Positions 1-12,040 of a DNA stretch of 64,000 nucleotides are shown piece by piece. The DNA comes from Cladopsammia gracilis (Eukaryota > Cnidaria > Anthozoa > Scleractinia > Dendrophylliidae): assembly GCA_022457155.1 (NCBI GenBank), contig JAJGOT010000500.1, positions 556,001 to 620,000 of the forward strand, in the 5' to 3' direction. Under the pieces are notes generated by a model, which saw only the letters and a program-made list of their open reading frames with translations, did not search any database and was not told the DNA's origin. Both the position numbers and the translations under genes were made by a program. Every line of letters begins with the position of its first letter. Position 1 is the stretch's first letter.

Positions 1-190
1 TTGGATTTGAGATCTCAGATCATACGGAAAAACCAGCATACAAATTTCTGAACGATGTTTTGAAGTTAATTTGTAGGTCACATACAAAAAATGAGGCAAA
101 ATGAGCGCAAAAAAAAAGGTCTCAAATTCGACATAGGTTGGTTGTGCTCCGAACCCTTTAATTATTGGATGAGGTTTTCGTGATACGGTA
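1..190. other. non-coding start of window
   Basis: I see no gene, RNA or clear repeat in these bases. It is AT-rich sequence before the first inverted repeat. Confidence 0.5.
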
Positions 191-250
191 TCTAGAATAA
201 TCAAGGTCAAGCTAACACTCACTGAGACCTTGATTATTCTGGATATCACA
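191..250. repeat. short inverted repeat (foldback)
   Basis: The arm at 191-208 (TCTAGAATAATCAAGGTC) is mirrored by 226-243, and similarity continues outward to GTGATA on both sides with a 5-base gap. The loop is about 17 bases. It looks like a small foldback MITE remnant. Confidence 0.6.
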
Positions 251-267
251 ACACTGCATGTGCACCC

Positions 268-316
268 TACAGATAATTCACTTATATCTGCTAGCAGATA
301 AGTGAATAATCTGTAG
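268..316. repeat. near-perfect palindrome
   Basis: The arms read CTACAGATAATTCACTTAT and its complement with small indels, and meet at ATCTGCTAGCAGAT. It would form a hairpin with almost no loop. It lies next to the previous inverted repeat, and the two may be parts of one degraded element. Confidence 0.65.
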
Positions 317-317
317 T

Positions 318-645
318 GTGAGCTGGAGCACTTTCCTTTTGTGTGGAAAATCTGGTTGTTCTGGTGGTAAATCAAATAGAACAGACTTTTCCACTAATAA
401 ATTTTTCAGAAAAAAAGGAATATCTTCAGAGGTAGTCCTCTCTTCTTGTTTTTGCCGAAATGATCTGAAAATCCTGTACTATCTACTGCGTCCCACTAGT
501 GCCATGCTCCTTGATGAATTAAAGGCCATGTTTGTTATTGTAAATCCTTAGTACCCAGTCTTCTCAAGAAAGAAAAAGCAACTCTGTGCAAAAGGAACAC
601 GCCCTTCCCATTCCGTTTTGATTGAGAACAATTTGTCCTGTTCCT
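318..645. other. no gene recognised
   Basis: Open frames exist on both strands here: a 77-codon plus-strand frame, and a minus-strand frame open over about 480-265. Neither translation resembles a family I know, and neither continues the UPF0489 protein. I treat the stretch as non-coding. Confidence 0.4.
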
Positions 646-860
646 TTTAACCCTTTAAGCCCTAATATCAAACTTTAAATTCTCATTTCTTGTCCCTATA
701 CATTTCCTATAGAAGTAGTGGGAAGAAATTGTTTGGATATCAAGAAAATTCACCTTGTGTGATCATGTCCTTAATTCTCATGACCTTTTTGATTGATAGG
801 GCATTGATATTACAAGGAGAAATTTGATGCTGATCACTCTTAGGGCTTAAAGGATTAACA
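646..860. mobile_element. MITE with TTAA-flanked inverted ends
   Basis: The left end reads CCCTTTAAGCCCTAA and the right end TTAGGGCTTAAAGG, which are inverted copies. TTAA abuts the left end, and ATTAA follows the right. TTAA target duplication is known for piggyBac and Kolobok elements, so this is probably a non-autonomous relative. No coding sequence lies inside. It sits downstream of UPF0489 exon 3. Confidence 0.6.
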
Positions 861-1089
861 GGAAATTCTACCCGGTTTTTCCATTAAAATGGAAAGCACC
901 CCTGATTTCCAGAATTAACTGTAAATGAGAAGACAGATAGTGACTACATTGAATAATAATCCTTCTAATCTGACTGAATCTTCACTGAAAGTTTATCTTA
1001 AATGTAAAGTTAACGCAGTTTTCTTTCTCTACAACAAAACAACATTTTGACTGACTATTTACAAATAATATTGTACTGGACTCAGGTAC

Positions 1090-4000
1090 CTTTTTGCTTT
1101 TTGATAAAGGTTCCTCAAATCTGTAAATATCTTTGAGAGATTTGAAGTCATCCTAGAAAGAAAATATGGCAAATATGCATTAAATAAAAAATTGCAACAT
1201 GAACAACAAGGCAACCTACGGTATTGTTCTCCTTGCTTATCCGGTGGCAAAACTAAAGGAGGGGCTCCAGGCTCTAGTCTTCAAACCAACCTTTGCGCCT
1301 GCCAATGAGCTATTTTTTCAAAATAGCTTAAAAAAGGTATCAGTGAATGGTTTTCCCTATCGGACTCTCACACGGCAAATATGTAAAACAGTGAATTGCT
1401 TTTTTTATATTGTAAATACTGATATTTTTAACTGTGTATAAATGTGACCCTCCACGTGAAAACCGGCCTTATGGATTTTCACCATGAGCGTGAAAAAAAT
1501 TCACGGTCACGGAGAGTGAAATCAAATTTTCACGCCGTGAATTCAAATTTTCACGCCGTGTTCACTCAAATCCAAACTCATTTCACTCTTGACGTGAAAT
1601 AGATCCTAAAAGGCGTGAAATCAATTCACGCCGTGAAAATGATGGCAGTGAATACAATAAGTTTCACGCCGTGAAATTGATCATAGTGATTAAATTTTTG
1701 TGATGGCGATAAAGAGCTTTTAATACATTGTGAAATTCAGCTGAGATATTTACACCGTCACCTACCCTTGTAATGTTATTAGCGTATTTTTGCGTCGTGT
1801 CTGAAGTTTGTATTGCGATTTTTTTCGAGCAACGTTTTTTTTTGTTTTTGATCATTTTTTGTGTCCAGAATAATATTATTGAGAAGTGCTTGCTTCTAAA
1901 ACCTCTCTCGACAAGCTGCAAACGCTCAAAAGCCATGTTTCACGATGTCTTTTTAATTACCGAGATCCTAAAAGACGTATTCTCCTTATTGGTTTTACAG
2001 CCTTGTTGGAAAGCAAACATGATTATTGCCTCGCTATTTCTTCAAGGACTGCTTTTGTAAATAATTTATACGGCAACAAAGCTGGAATTGTTTGCTGATT
2101 ACTGTAATACTGTAGTACGTGACAAAGTCGAGAGGCAAGATATGATGAGACATTCCGACATGCGATAAAAATTCTTTGTCGACCTTGCTGCAATTGAAGG
2201 CAAATAATTAATTTGTTCACCCTGTGATTTCTTTACATTTTGATGTGTTTTTCGAAAAAAATCGACTACTCGAAGAAGCGACATGTTTGTTGACTTTTAC
2301 AGACAAATGTTTGGTCTGACAATAGTCCCCAATTGCCAGACTGCGTGTCGCCAAATGAAACATCTCGCGACACAGTTAAGATGATTTTGCAATTGTTTCT
2401 GTTGTTTCTGTTTATTACATATAATAAACAAGAATGTGGTTTCTAAAATGGATTTCACCAGCTGTTTTATTCACTGAAATGTTGAAATATTTTTCCAGAC
2501 TCGCGCGGCTTTTGATATGTAATTGTTTTTGGCCCAGTGAAGCATGAAGTCACGATTTGAGCGGCAGTTCTCGAGCCGGAAAACTACATTAATTGTGAAG
2601 TATACATATGTTTAAATAACCCCATTGTTTGTTTATCTTCAACAGTTTGGTTTAAATATTCCTCTGTATTTGTTGAACAAGGATTTCATGGGTATATTCT
2701 TAGATTACCAGAGTTCACAAAGGCAGAATATTTCTTTTCAGTTGCTGGAGTCCGTCATGACCAGTGACGCTAATTTACGCATCTTCGCCAGAGCAGCCTG
2801 TATCTTTCTCCGCCAGTGGCATGCTGTGATGTCCACTGCAGTTTGCTCCCGATTTCTCAAGGGTCTCTCAACTCAACAACAGTAGAAGCGAAAACAAAAT
2901 CGCACTATTTTCTGAGAAACAACTGCGAACTGCAATGTGTAGAACCTCTGTACGGATCTGCTCGTTGGCATGTGATCCGCTTCTTGGCTGTGTGATCTTT
3001 GTAATACGTCACATGCTGCTGAGCTGTTTTTGCAAAATAGAAACTGGATGACGCTGGCCTTCCACCAAATGCTATTGCTTTTATAGCATGCACACTTTTT
3101 CAGAAGCGAAGTGTAGTGAGATCTTGACTTGTAATTAACATTTTCTCAGCAGAATCCCGATCTTAGCTTGCGACTGGTTTTTTTAAGTGTTCACTTATAA
3201 TAAACACCAGATGTTTTCCTCTTTATGGAGGGTCTGATGGCAAAAATTTCTTTTAAGAGTGGCGGGTTTTTTTACGACATGATTTTTATTCTTTAACGGA
3301 GTGAAGTTTATTTCACGGTGTGAAGTTTTTCATGGCGTGAATAATCATTTTCACGGCGTGATTTATTTCACGGCAGAGTGATTTATTTTCACGCCGTGTT
3401 CACGCCGATTCAGAGGAATTTCACGGAAATTCCAATCATTTTATTGCATTTCACGGTTGTTAGCGTGATTTAAGCCTCACCGTGAAATTTTTTAAGCCCG
3501 CTTTTCCCGTGGAGGGTCACAAATAAAGATTTTGATTGATTGATTGAAACCCTCTCCCCCTACCCACTTACCCCACCCCTCCTCTTAACTTACTCAAACC
3601 CTCTCGCCCTACCCACTTACCCCACCCCTCCTCTTAACTTACTCAAACCCTCTCCCCCTACCCACTTACCCCACCCCTCCTCTTAACTTACTCAAACCCT
3701 CTCGCCCTACCCACTTACCCCACCCCTCCTCTTAACTTATACTCAAACCCTGTTCTCCCAACTTACATTTGTCCCCAAGCTTATATATTAGGGAAATATA
3801 CTTCTGCCCCCTACCTAACAATATGGTGTCTTGTTGGTATAGCTCTCGCTCTATCAGGATTAGAAATGCTGAGAAAAAGATTCAAACCTCCCTATGCCAT
3901 TTCACTAGCAATGGAAACTTCCTGCACACTATGTTAAAGTCTCACTTAAATTTTTAGGCCAATAAATGTTGTCCATTGGACTCATGAGATAGGGTGGTAT

Positions 4001-5439
4001 CATGCATAACCCCCTACCCTACACAAGGTGGGTTGTCGTTGAGTAACCCTTAACACTCACCTCTGTGTACAGTAGTTTAAATGGATTCTGTGTTGAAAAA
4101 TAGTCCATGTCTACATCCAAAATAAAACTATTTTCTTGTAAAACTGTGTTCAAGAGAATGTTACAAAAACCAGGCACTTCCATTACTCCACCAATACTTT
4201 GACCTCCCTTATGCTCAGTGAATGGAAAACTTGATTCATTTCCTAATGTACTTGAGACAGAGCATTCACTTTGCACAGTACTACATCCTTCGCTCTTATC
4301 CAAGTGGATCTCACTTTTTCGTTTTCTCTTACATGTAACTTCACTGTTTTGTGCTTCAAACGCACTTGGTTCCTTTTCCAATGTTTTCAGCTCAGAACCA
4401 AAACTTGTTTCCTTGTCTGCCAAACAGGTATTAACTGTATTCACACTGAACCTGTCCCTTTCTTGGTCAGTGAGATTCTTTTCAATTTCTTTGTCCTTCA
4501 AATCCAAATGTTTTGAGTTTAAACTTCCTTTTTCTTCAACAGCTGATTCATTCTGATGGAAGTTTTCTTTATTTAGTATTAATCCATGTTCTAGTGAGCA
4601 CACAATAAGTTCAAGATCTTTACAGTTCTCTAATGATTCCTCATCAGCATAAAGCAGTTCTTCTATGAAATATACTTCAGAGCATGTTACCCTGAAAAAT
4701 GATTAAAACAGAATTAACTATTATTGCATATATCATGAGAAAATTGACAAACTTATGCAGCCATTACCCATGATATTGCTTCATGTCCAATTCCTTTGCC
4801 CATTATTAGGGGGAGGGGGGAGGGGAAAGGGGAGGGGGGAGCGGAAAGGGGCGGGGGGTGAGGGGGGGGTGGGGGTGGGGGGGTGGTCAATTTCTGCAAA
4901 CTCTTCTGTGCCATTGCATGGGATGCAATGTAAAACTTTACAATGACTTACTCCATGTCATGTATTTGGACATTTACTAAAAGAAACTTTGATGGTGTGG
5001 GTGAGTAAAATTGTGCACCAAGTTACCTCACAAAACCCGTCTCCTTATGTTTGCCAACTTTGAAGTGAAACTCTCCTTCTCTGATCTGATCTGCCCATGG
5101 TGGTTTGACCCACACAACTCGCTTGACATGTCCAGCATAGACAGCGGGCAGAATCCAGTCGGCAATACTTATGTCTTCATACAGCTTCTCTTGCTCAAAA
5201 ACTGTGTCTGCCGCCATCTTTACTGGTACGGTAAGGTCGGGATGAGAATCAAAATGGACGACTGATATTCCTTCAAATGCAAGGTGCCTCGATCCAATAG
5301 CTCTGTGAATATAGTATAGGACTTCATCGTGATTTTCACATATCCAAACTGGTAATTTAGTGTATTTTCGTAGCGCGATTTTAGCTCTCTTTTCCTGGCG
5401 AAAGTCGCCCCTTTCTTCATCCGCCATTTTGAGATTCAT
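1090..5439 (-). CDS. UPF0489 family (C5orf22-like) protein, 3' part not found
   Basis: This is a conserved metazoan protein of unproven function. Exon 1 is 5439-5027 and ends AG|GTAACT. Exon 2 is 4691-4061, with acceptor TTTTCAG and donor GAG|GTGAGT. Exon 3 is 1152-1090, with acceptor TTTCTTTCTAG and donor AAG|GTACCT. The phases fit (2, then 0, then 0), giving 369 codons. Exon 1 encodes PVWICENHDEV and VHFDSHPDL (residues 61-69), exon 2 ends LDVDMDYFSTQNPF (about 329-342), and exon 3 gives DDFKSLKDIYRF. All follow the order known for UPF0489. The HxDxHxD and DVDxD motifs recall metal-binding ureohydrolase-type folds; this is an inference. Residues about 160-320 are low-complexity, serine- and glutamate-rich. 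The first ATG was taken; a second lies four codons in. The C-terminal exons were not found in 1-1089, so the gene either leaves the window or is broken. Confidence 0.85.
1443..3521. mobile_element. 2.1 kb TIR element with TTCACGCCGTGAA subterminal arrays
   Basis: The ends are TGTGACCCTCCACG and its inverted copy CGTGGAGGGTCACA. Inside each end lies a cluster of the dyad TTCACGCCGTGAA or close variants (about 1480-1680 and 3300-3490). The middle (1700-3200) has no recognisable transposase, so it is probably non-autonomous. The flanks (TATAAA left, AATAAA right) do not give a clean target duplication. It occupies most of UPF0489 intron 2. hAT-like is possible, but the superfamily is undecided. 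Confidence 0.65.
3547..3760. repeat. 49-bp tandem repeat, about 4 copies
   Basis: A pyrimidine-rich unit starting ACCCTCTCSCCCTACCC recurs at 3549, 3598 and 3647 and onward, with a 49-base period and only one or two differences between copies. It is a simple minisatellite in UPF0489 intron 2. Confidence 0.85.
4808..4884 (+). repeat. G-rich run, quadruplex-prone
   Basis: The plus strand is almost pure G with A or T spacers (GGGGGAGGGGGGAGGGG and similar), with many runs of three or more G. It lies in intron 1 of the minus-strand UPF0489 gene, so the transcript would be C-rich there. Confidence 0.8.
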
Positions 5440-5465
5440 TGGCCTGGTCGCGCAGCAGCGAAACC

Positions 5466-5525
5466 TTCCCAGGGTCTCTCTTCTTGCACTCCACTGGGGC
5501 GGTGGAAGAATAGAGACCCTGGGAA
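5466..5525. repeat. hairpin next to the UPF0489 start
   Basis: TTCCCAGGGTCTCT at 5466-5479 is mirrored by AGAGACCCTGGGAA at 5512-5525. It starts 27 bases upstream of the presumed start codon, so it may lie in the 5' UTR or promoter. It is probably a tiny MITE. Confidence 0.55.
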
Positions 5526-5582
5526 CGAGATTGACAAATGGACGGCGTCACGGTGATATGTGTATCCCCGTGATATGTGTAT

Positions 5583-5868
5583 CCCCGTATACACTTAATT
5601 GAAGAAACGTTGACCCATGAAAAGCACAAACCATGAACGATGAGACCAATTGGGATTCTGGGTAGGCAGCATTGACAATCTGAGTAATATTCCATTTCTC
5701 GATAATTTTAGAGCATGATTTATGCATCTTGTGTTGATATAAGGTGTATTCTGTTAGAGACGAAGATTAATTTATCCAACTTCCCAGTAAACCTTTGGGT
5801 CGCATCGTTCATGGTTTATGCTTTTCACCCGACAACGTTTCTTCAATTTGGTGTATCACTAGTGATAT
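5583..5868. repeat. foldback unit at satellite edge
   Basis: ATTGAAGAAACGTTG ... AAACCATGAACGATG near 5597-5641 is inverted at about 5806-5855 (CATCGTTCATGGTTTATG ... CAACGTTTCTTCAAT). The outer ends carry the same GTGATATGTGTATCCCC motif as the satellite. This suggests the satellite grew from a foldback element with these ends. Confidence 0.6.
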
Positions 5869-8769
5869 GTGTATCCCCTTCCAATATGGCTGCCGTGTTT
5901 TGTGTATCCCCCGGTACCCTCCCAGGATACCCAAATCTCTAGTGATATGTGTATCCCTATCACATGCGAAATTTCGCGTGAAGCCTTTAAATATGGATAG
6001 CACAAAATGTAGAAACCTTTTCGAATATGTTAAAAATCGTGAGTATCCACCGTAATATACCAAACAAGAGAAATTAATTTTAACCATTTGCCACTGAAAT
6101 TTCGAGTTGGACCCAAAATTAGTGTCGCTATTTTATTTGGACAAGCAAAAGGACCAAAAGGATGGCACAACAATCAAGCGACTTGTCATCAAAGAAGACG
6201 AGAAAGCGAGGGTGTTTGAGAATATGCACGTACTAAGATCGTGACCGTCACACTGTAATCGGTTTTGATATTTGATATGAGACCTTCCATCCTCGAGAAA
6301 TGTCCGTTTACAAGCGCAGATTATTTTTTACGCCTCGTGTAGAATGGACGTGAGTTAGATAAATTCGGATACCGTATGCTTATAAATGTTCTGAGATAAC
6401 GTCGCTGTGCCACCCTTGTGCAACCTTGTCCGCAAGAAACGAAATGATATGTGTATCTCCGTGATATGTGTACCTCCGTATATATATCATTAGTAATATG
6501 CGTATCCTCGGAGGGGATACACATATTCGTAGTGATATGTGCATCCCCTTCCAGAATTTGTCTGCCGTGTTTTGTGTATCCCTTTCCCTCTGCGGCGAAC
6601 TATCTAGTGAAGTGAAGTTGCCACAGTGATATGTGTATCTCCGTGATATGCCTTTCCCCGCACACATATCACTAGTGATATGCGTATCCCAGGTGGGGGT
6701 ACACATATCACTAGTGATATGTGTATCCCCTTCCTGTATATGGCTGCCGTGTTTGTGCATCCCCATCCCTTTGCAGCGAACTACCTAGTGAAGTGACGTT
6801 GTCACAATAATTTGTGTATGCCTGTGATATGTGTATCCCCCATAGACATATCACAAGTAATATGTGTATTCCCGGTGGGGATACACATATCACTAGTTAT
6901 ATGTGTACCCCCTTTCTGAATATGGCTGCCGTGTTTTGTGTATCCCTCTCCCTCTGCGGCGAACTAACTGGTAAAGTGATGTTGCCGAAATGATATGTGT
7001 ATCTCCGTGATATGTGTATACCTCCGTACATATGTCACTTGAGTAATATGCGTATCCTCGGTGAGGATACACATATCACTAGTGATATGTGTATCCCCTT
7101 CCTGTGTATCCCCATCCCTTTGCAGCGAACTACCTAGTGAAGTGACGTTGTCACAATAATTACTGTATCCCCGTGATATGTGTATGCCCCGTACACGTAT
7201 CACTAGTAATATGTGTACGCCCGGTGGGGGTACACATATCACTAGTCATATGTGAATCCCCCTTTTCAGAATATGGCTGGCGTGTTTTGTGTATCCCTCT
7301 CCCTTCACAGCGAGCTATCTAATGAAGTGATGTTGTCACAATAATATCTGTATCTCCGTGATACTTGTACCCCCGTACACATATCACTAGTAATATGCTT
7401 AACCCGGTTGGGATACTCATATCACCGTACTAGAGATATGTGAACGAACATATTACTAGTGATATGTGTACGGGGCATATACATATGTATAAAAAGAAAC
7501 ATAGAATGCACGATCACTGCAACAAACCGATGAGAATGGCCGAATCTGGTTTCCAGACCTAGATCAGTATTAATACTTGAAGTGAAGCAAAAAAACGGCA
7601 AACTGATCCTTACGGCAGCAAAACAGAAGCAGAAGCAAATAAAATAAAATAAAATAAAAGTGGAATATAATAGTGGTCAATAGTGCGAACTATCTGATGA
7701 AGTGAAGTTGCCACAATGATATGTGCATCTCCGTGATATGTGTACCCCCGTACACATATCACTAGTGATATGTATACGGGAATACAGATATCACTGATGA
7801 TATGTGCATCCCAACCGGGGATACGCATATTACTATATATTTGTACGGCCACCGGGGTACACATATCACGGAGATACAGATATTATTGTGACAACGTCAC
7901 TTCACTAGATTGCTCGCTGAAACGGTGTACACATATCACTAGTGATATGTGTATCCCCACCTGGAATACACATATTACTAGTGATATGTGTACGGGGGAT
8001 ACACATATATCACGGGGATACACATAGTATTGTGACAACATCACTTCACTAGATAGCTCGTTACAGAGGGAGAGAGATAGACAAACACGGCAGCCCTATT
8101 CAGGAAGGGGATAGACATATCACTAGTGATATGCGTATCCCAGGTGGGGATACACACATCACTAGTGATATGTGTATCCCAGGTGGGGATACACACATCA
8201 CTAGTGATATGCGTATCCCAGGTGGGGATACACACATCACTAGTGATATGTGTATCCCAGGTGGGGATACACATATCACTATCTAGTGATATGTGTATCC
8301 CCACCTGGGGTACACATATCACTAGTGATGTGTGTATCCCCACCTGGGATACACATATCACTAGTGGTATGTGTATCCCAGGTGGGGATACACATATCAC
8401 TATCTAGTGATATGTGTATCCCCACCTGGGGTACACATATCACTAGTGATATGCGTATCCCAGGTGGGGATACACATATCACTAGTGATATGTGTACCCC
8501 CACCGGGAGTACACATATTACTAGTGATATGTGTACGGGGATACACATATCACTAGTGATATGTGTACCCCCACCGGGAGTACACATATTACTAGTGATA
8601 TGTGTACCCCCCGGGAGTACACATATTACTAGTGATATGTGTACGGGGCATATACATATGTATAAAAAGAAACATAGAATGCACGATCACTGCAACAAAC
8701 CGATGAGAATGGCCGAATCTGGTTTCCAGACCTAGATCAGTATTAATACTTGAAGTGAAGCAAAAAAAC

Positions 8770-9079
8770 GGCAAACTGATCCTTACGGCAGGAAAACAGA
8801 AGCAGAAGCAAATAAAATAAAATAAAATAAAAGTGGAATATAATAGTGCCCAATATTTCGCTTTGCAAAACAAAGCTTCTTCAGGGGCTAGCACTATAAA
8901 TGATTACAAAATGATAGCACTATAAATGATTATTGTAATCATTTATAGTGCTAGCCCCTGAAGAAGCTTTGTTTTGCAAAGCGAAATATTGGGCACTATT
9001 ATATTCCACTTTTATTTTATTTTATTTGCTTCTGCTTCTGCTTCTGCTTCTGTTTTTCTGCCGTAAGGATCAGTTTGCC
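8770..9079. repeat. long hairpin inside the dyad satellite
   Basis: GGCAAACTGATCCTTACGG at 8770 is mirrored by CCGTAAGGATCAGTTTGCC ending at 9079. The arms are about 135-145 bases and include an (AATAA)n run and a stretch around AAGCTTCTTCAGGGGCTAGC. The loop is about 25 bases. A single arm of the same sequence occurs at about 7480-7690. The (ATAAA)n tail next to the TTCAGGGGC stretch could be the 3' end of a Penelope-like element inserted as an inverted dimer; this is weakly supported. Confidence 0.6.
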
Positions 9080-11273
9080 AGGGATACACTAATTATTGTG
9101 AAAACGTCACTTCACTAGGTAGTTCGCTGCAAAGGGATGGGGATACACAAAACACGCCATACATATATTGGAAGGGGATACACATATCACAAGTGATATG
9201 TGTACCCCCACCGGGAGTACACATATTACTAGTGATATGTGTACGGGGCATACACATATCACGGGGATACACTAATTATTGTGACAACGTCACATCACTA
9301 GGTAGTTCGCTGCAAAGGGATGGGGATACACAAAACACGCCATACATATATTGGAAGGGGATACACATATCACTAGTGATATGTGTACCCCCTCCGGGAG
9401 TACACATATTACTAGTGATATGTGTACGGGGCATACACATATCACGGGGATACACTAATTATTGTGACAACGTCACATCACTAGGTAGTTCGCTGCAAAG
9501 GGATGGGGATACACAAAACACGGCATACGTATATTGGAAGGGGATACACATATCACTAGTGATGTGTGTACGGGGCGTAGTGACATGTGTATCCCCACCG
9601 AGGATGCACATATTACTCAAGTGATATGTGTACGGAGGTATACACTTATCACGGAGATACACATATCATTTCGGCAACATCACTTTACTAGTTAGTTCGT
9701 CGCAGAGGGAGAGGGAGTCTGAAAGGGGGTACACATATCATCAGTGATATGTGTATCCCCACCGGAAATACACATATTACTTGTGATATGTGTATGGGGG
9801 ATACACATAACATGCATATGGGAATACACTAATTATATATATTGTGATAACGCTAGGTAGTTCGCTGCAAAGGGATGGGGATACACAATACACAGCAGCC
9901 ATAGTCAGGAAGGGGATACACATATCACTAGTGATATGTGTATCCTCTCCGAGGATACGCATATTACTCAAGTGATATGTGTACGGAGGTATACACATAT
10001 CACGGAGATACACATATCATTTCGGCAACATCACTTCACTAGATAGTTCGCTGCAGAGGAAGTCAGAGGGATACACAAAACACGGCAGCCATATTCTGAA
10101 AGAAGGTACACATGGGGGGATACTCATTTTAGGGGGTCACTTCACTAGGTAGTTCGCTGCAGCTACACGGCAGCCATATTCAGGAAAAGGGGATACACAT
10201 ATCACTAGTGATATGTGTATCCCCTCCGAGGATACGCATATTACTAGTGATATGTGTATCCCCTCCGAGGATACGCATATCACTAGTGATATGTGTATCC
10301 CCTCCGAGGATACGCATATTACTAGTGATATATGTACGGAGGTACACATATCACGGAGATACACATATCATTTCGGCAACATCATTTTACTAGTTAGTTC
10401 GCCGCAGAGGGAGAGGGATACACAAAACACGGCAGCCAAATTCGGGAAGGGGATACACATATCACTAGTGATATATGTATCCCCGTACACATATCACTAG
10501 TGATATCACTAGTGTTATGTGTATCCCCGTACACATATCACTAGTGATATGTGTATCCCCTCCGAGGATACGCATATTACTAGTGATATGTGTACGGAGG
10601 TACACATATCACGGAAATACACATATTATTTTGACAAGGTCACTTCACTAGATAGTTCGCTGCAGAGGAAGTCAGAGGGATACACAAAACACGGCAGCCA
10701 TATTCTGAAAGGGGGTACACATATCACTAGTGATATATGTACCCCCACCGGGGATACGCATATTACCTCATATTACTAGCGGGCTATCTACCTCAGTTGC
10801 TTATACTACACATATAAAAATCGGCTCGTGCTAATATATACGATGTAATGTTTCCTGAATTTTTTATACTTTATCAGTAAAAAAAAAACAAAACTAAATT
10901 ATTGCCGACTTGCGCTTTAACACCAAAAATAACCAGCGTTTTTCAATAAGATCTCTGGGATCGCTGTGAGACATGTATTAATGAAAAATTAGTTGGCAAA
11001 GGCTTTGTTAATGCATTATTGAGCAAAGACTTATTTGGTAAATGAATAATATTTATTAATATTTGTTACCAATTGGCCGTTGCTATTTATTGGGCTTATA
11101 AAACTCTTTCCATAATTGTGAGACAATACGGCAGCAAGTCAGTTAATGACACAAGCTGCAAACATGTAGAATTGTTTATTTATTTTATATTTTATCCGAA
11201 TCTGTCTATTAGAAGCATAACTCTTTATTTTTCCAAATCATTTTCACTCGAAGAAAACATCTATGAAAGGTAA

Positions 11274-11755
11274 CCAAACTTATTTTTTGTGTGTGAAAAA
11301 GACGGAATATTAAACTGCGAGCAAGATGCTTCCAGCCTGCAAGAAAATGCGCGCGTGGTGGGTTATATCGTTTTCGATAAGAAAAAAAAAGTAACAGGCT
11401 TTGAATGACTTTTAATGTTTGTAAACTTGAGAAACTTTCCTAGACCATTTAATGCAACGCGAGACATCAAGCTTCTTTTTTAATGGTGTTTACACAAGTT
11501 AGAGGCCCCATGAGTCACGATTAGTATTATTATACCATATCAATTTTGCCTTTAATAGGCTCCACACTCAGCAGGGGGAAATGAAGATCAGCAAACCATT
11601 TCGTCTCCAGCAACGGACCTATCAGTAATTATAAGAGTTTTTGTCAGGGCATATTTTTCAGTGGTATAACAACCCTTTGTGAACACAACTCTCCATTTTT
11701 GCATATTCATTAATGCGGTTGAATACAGAAATAGTTAATTAAAGACGTAATGTGT
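11274..11755. other. shared non-coding left part of unit A
   Basis: No gene was seen. The sequence closely matches 37.26-37.71 kb in unit B, including AATGCGGTTGAATACAG and the ATAGTTAATTAAAGACG site. In unit B the two Helitrons interrupt that site. Confidence 0.7.
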
Positions 11756-12040
11756 AAACACGTATGGCCCGCCATTCGTAAAAAAATTCCGACATTCGTA
11801 ATGGTTCCGAATCTCGTAATGGTTGCGAATTTCGGAATAGTTCCGAGATTCGAAATGGTTCCGAAAATTTCGTAATGGTTCCGAGATTCGAAATGGTTCC
11901 GAAAATTTCGTTATATGGTTCCTTTTAGGAATGGTTCCGAAACTGGTTCAAAATTATTTCGAAACTGGTTCCGAAAATGTGGCAATGGTTCGGAAAAAAG
12001 TTATCGAGATGACTTAATTTGGAGACTGGGAACAAGTCAA

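Larger units (their letters stand above)
5551..10790. repeat. palindromic satellite built on TATCACTAGTGATA
   Basis: About 5.2 kb is made of GTGATATGTGTATCCCC-type motifs and their complements, often joined as ACACATATCACTAGTGATATGTGT. Interspersed is a roughly 180-bp unit with the markers GCCGTGTTTTGTGTATCCC and GCGAACTA(T/C)CTAGTGAAGTG. That unit is in plus orientation at about 6.53-7.7 kb and in minus orientation from about 7.88 to 10.74 kb, so the block is roughly head-to-head. The densest dyad tract is 8100-8640. Open frames of 60-160 codons occur on both strands; they are by-products of the repeat. A separate foldback (5583-5868) lies at the left edge. Confidence 0.85.

Noticed and set aside
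318..551. 77-codon plus-strand frame and the opposing minus-strand frame
   Set aside because: Neither resembles a known family, and neither fits the missing end of UPF0489 in sequence or phase.
1059..1250. 63-codon minus-strand frame over UPF0489 exon 3
   Set aside because: It is in the wrong frame. The spliced frame gives DDFKSLKDIYRF, which continues the family.
8041..8735. Overlapping open frames on both strands reading THITSDMCIP-like peptides
   Set aside because: They follow from the palindromic satellite, which gives similar peptides on both strands. No start context, domain or intron structure supports a gene.
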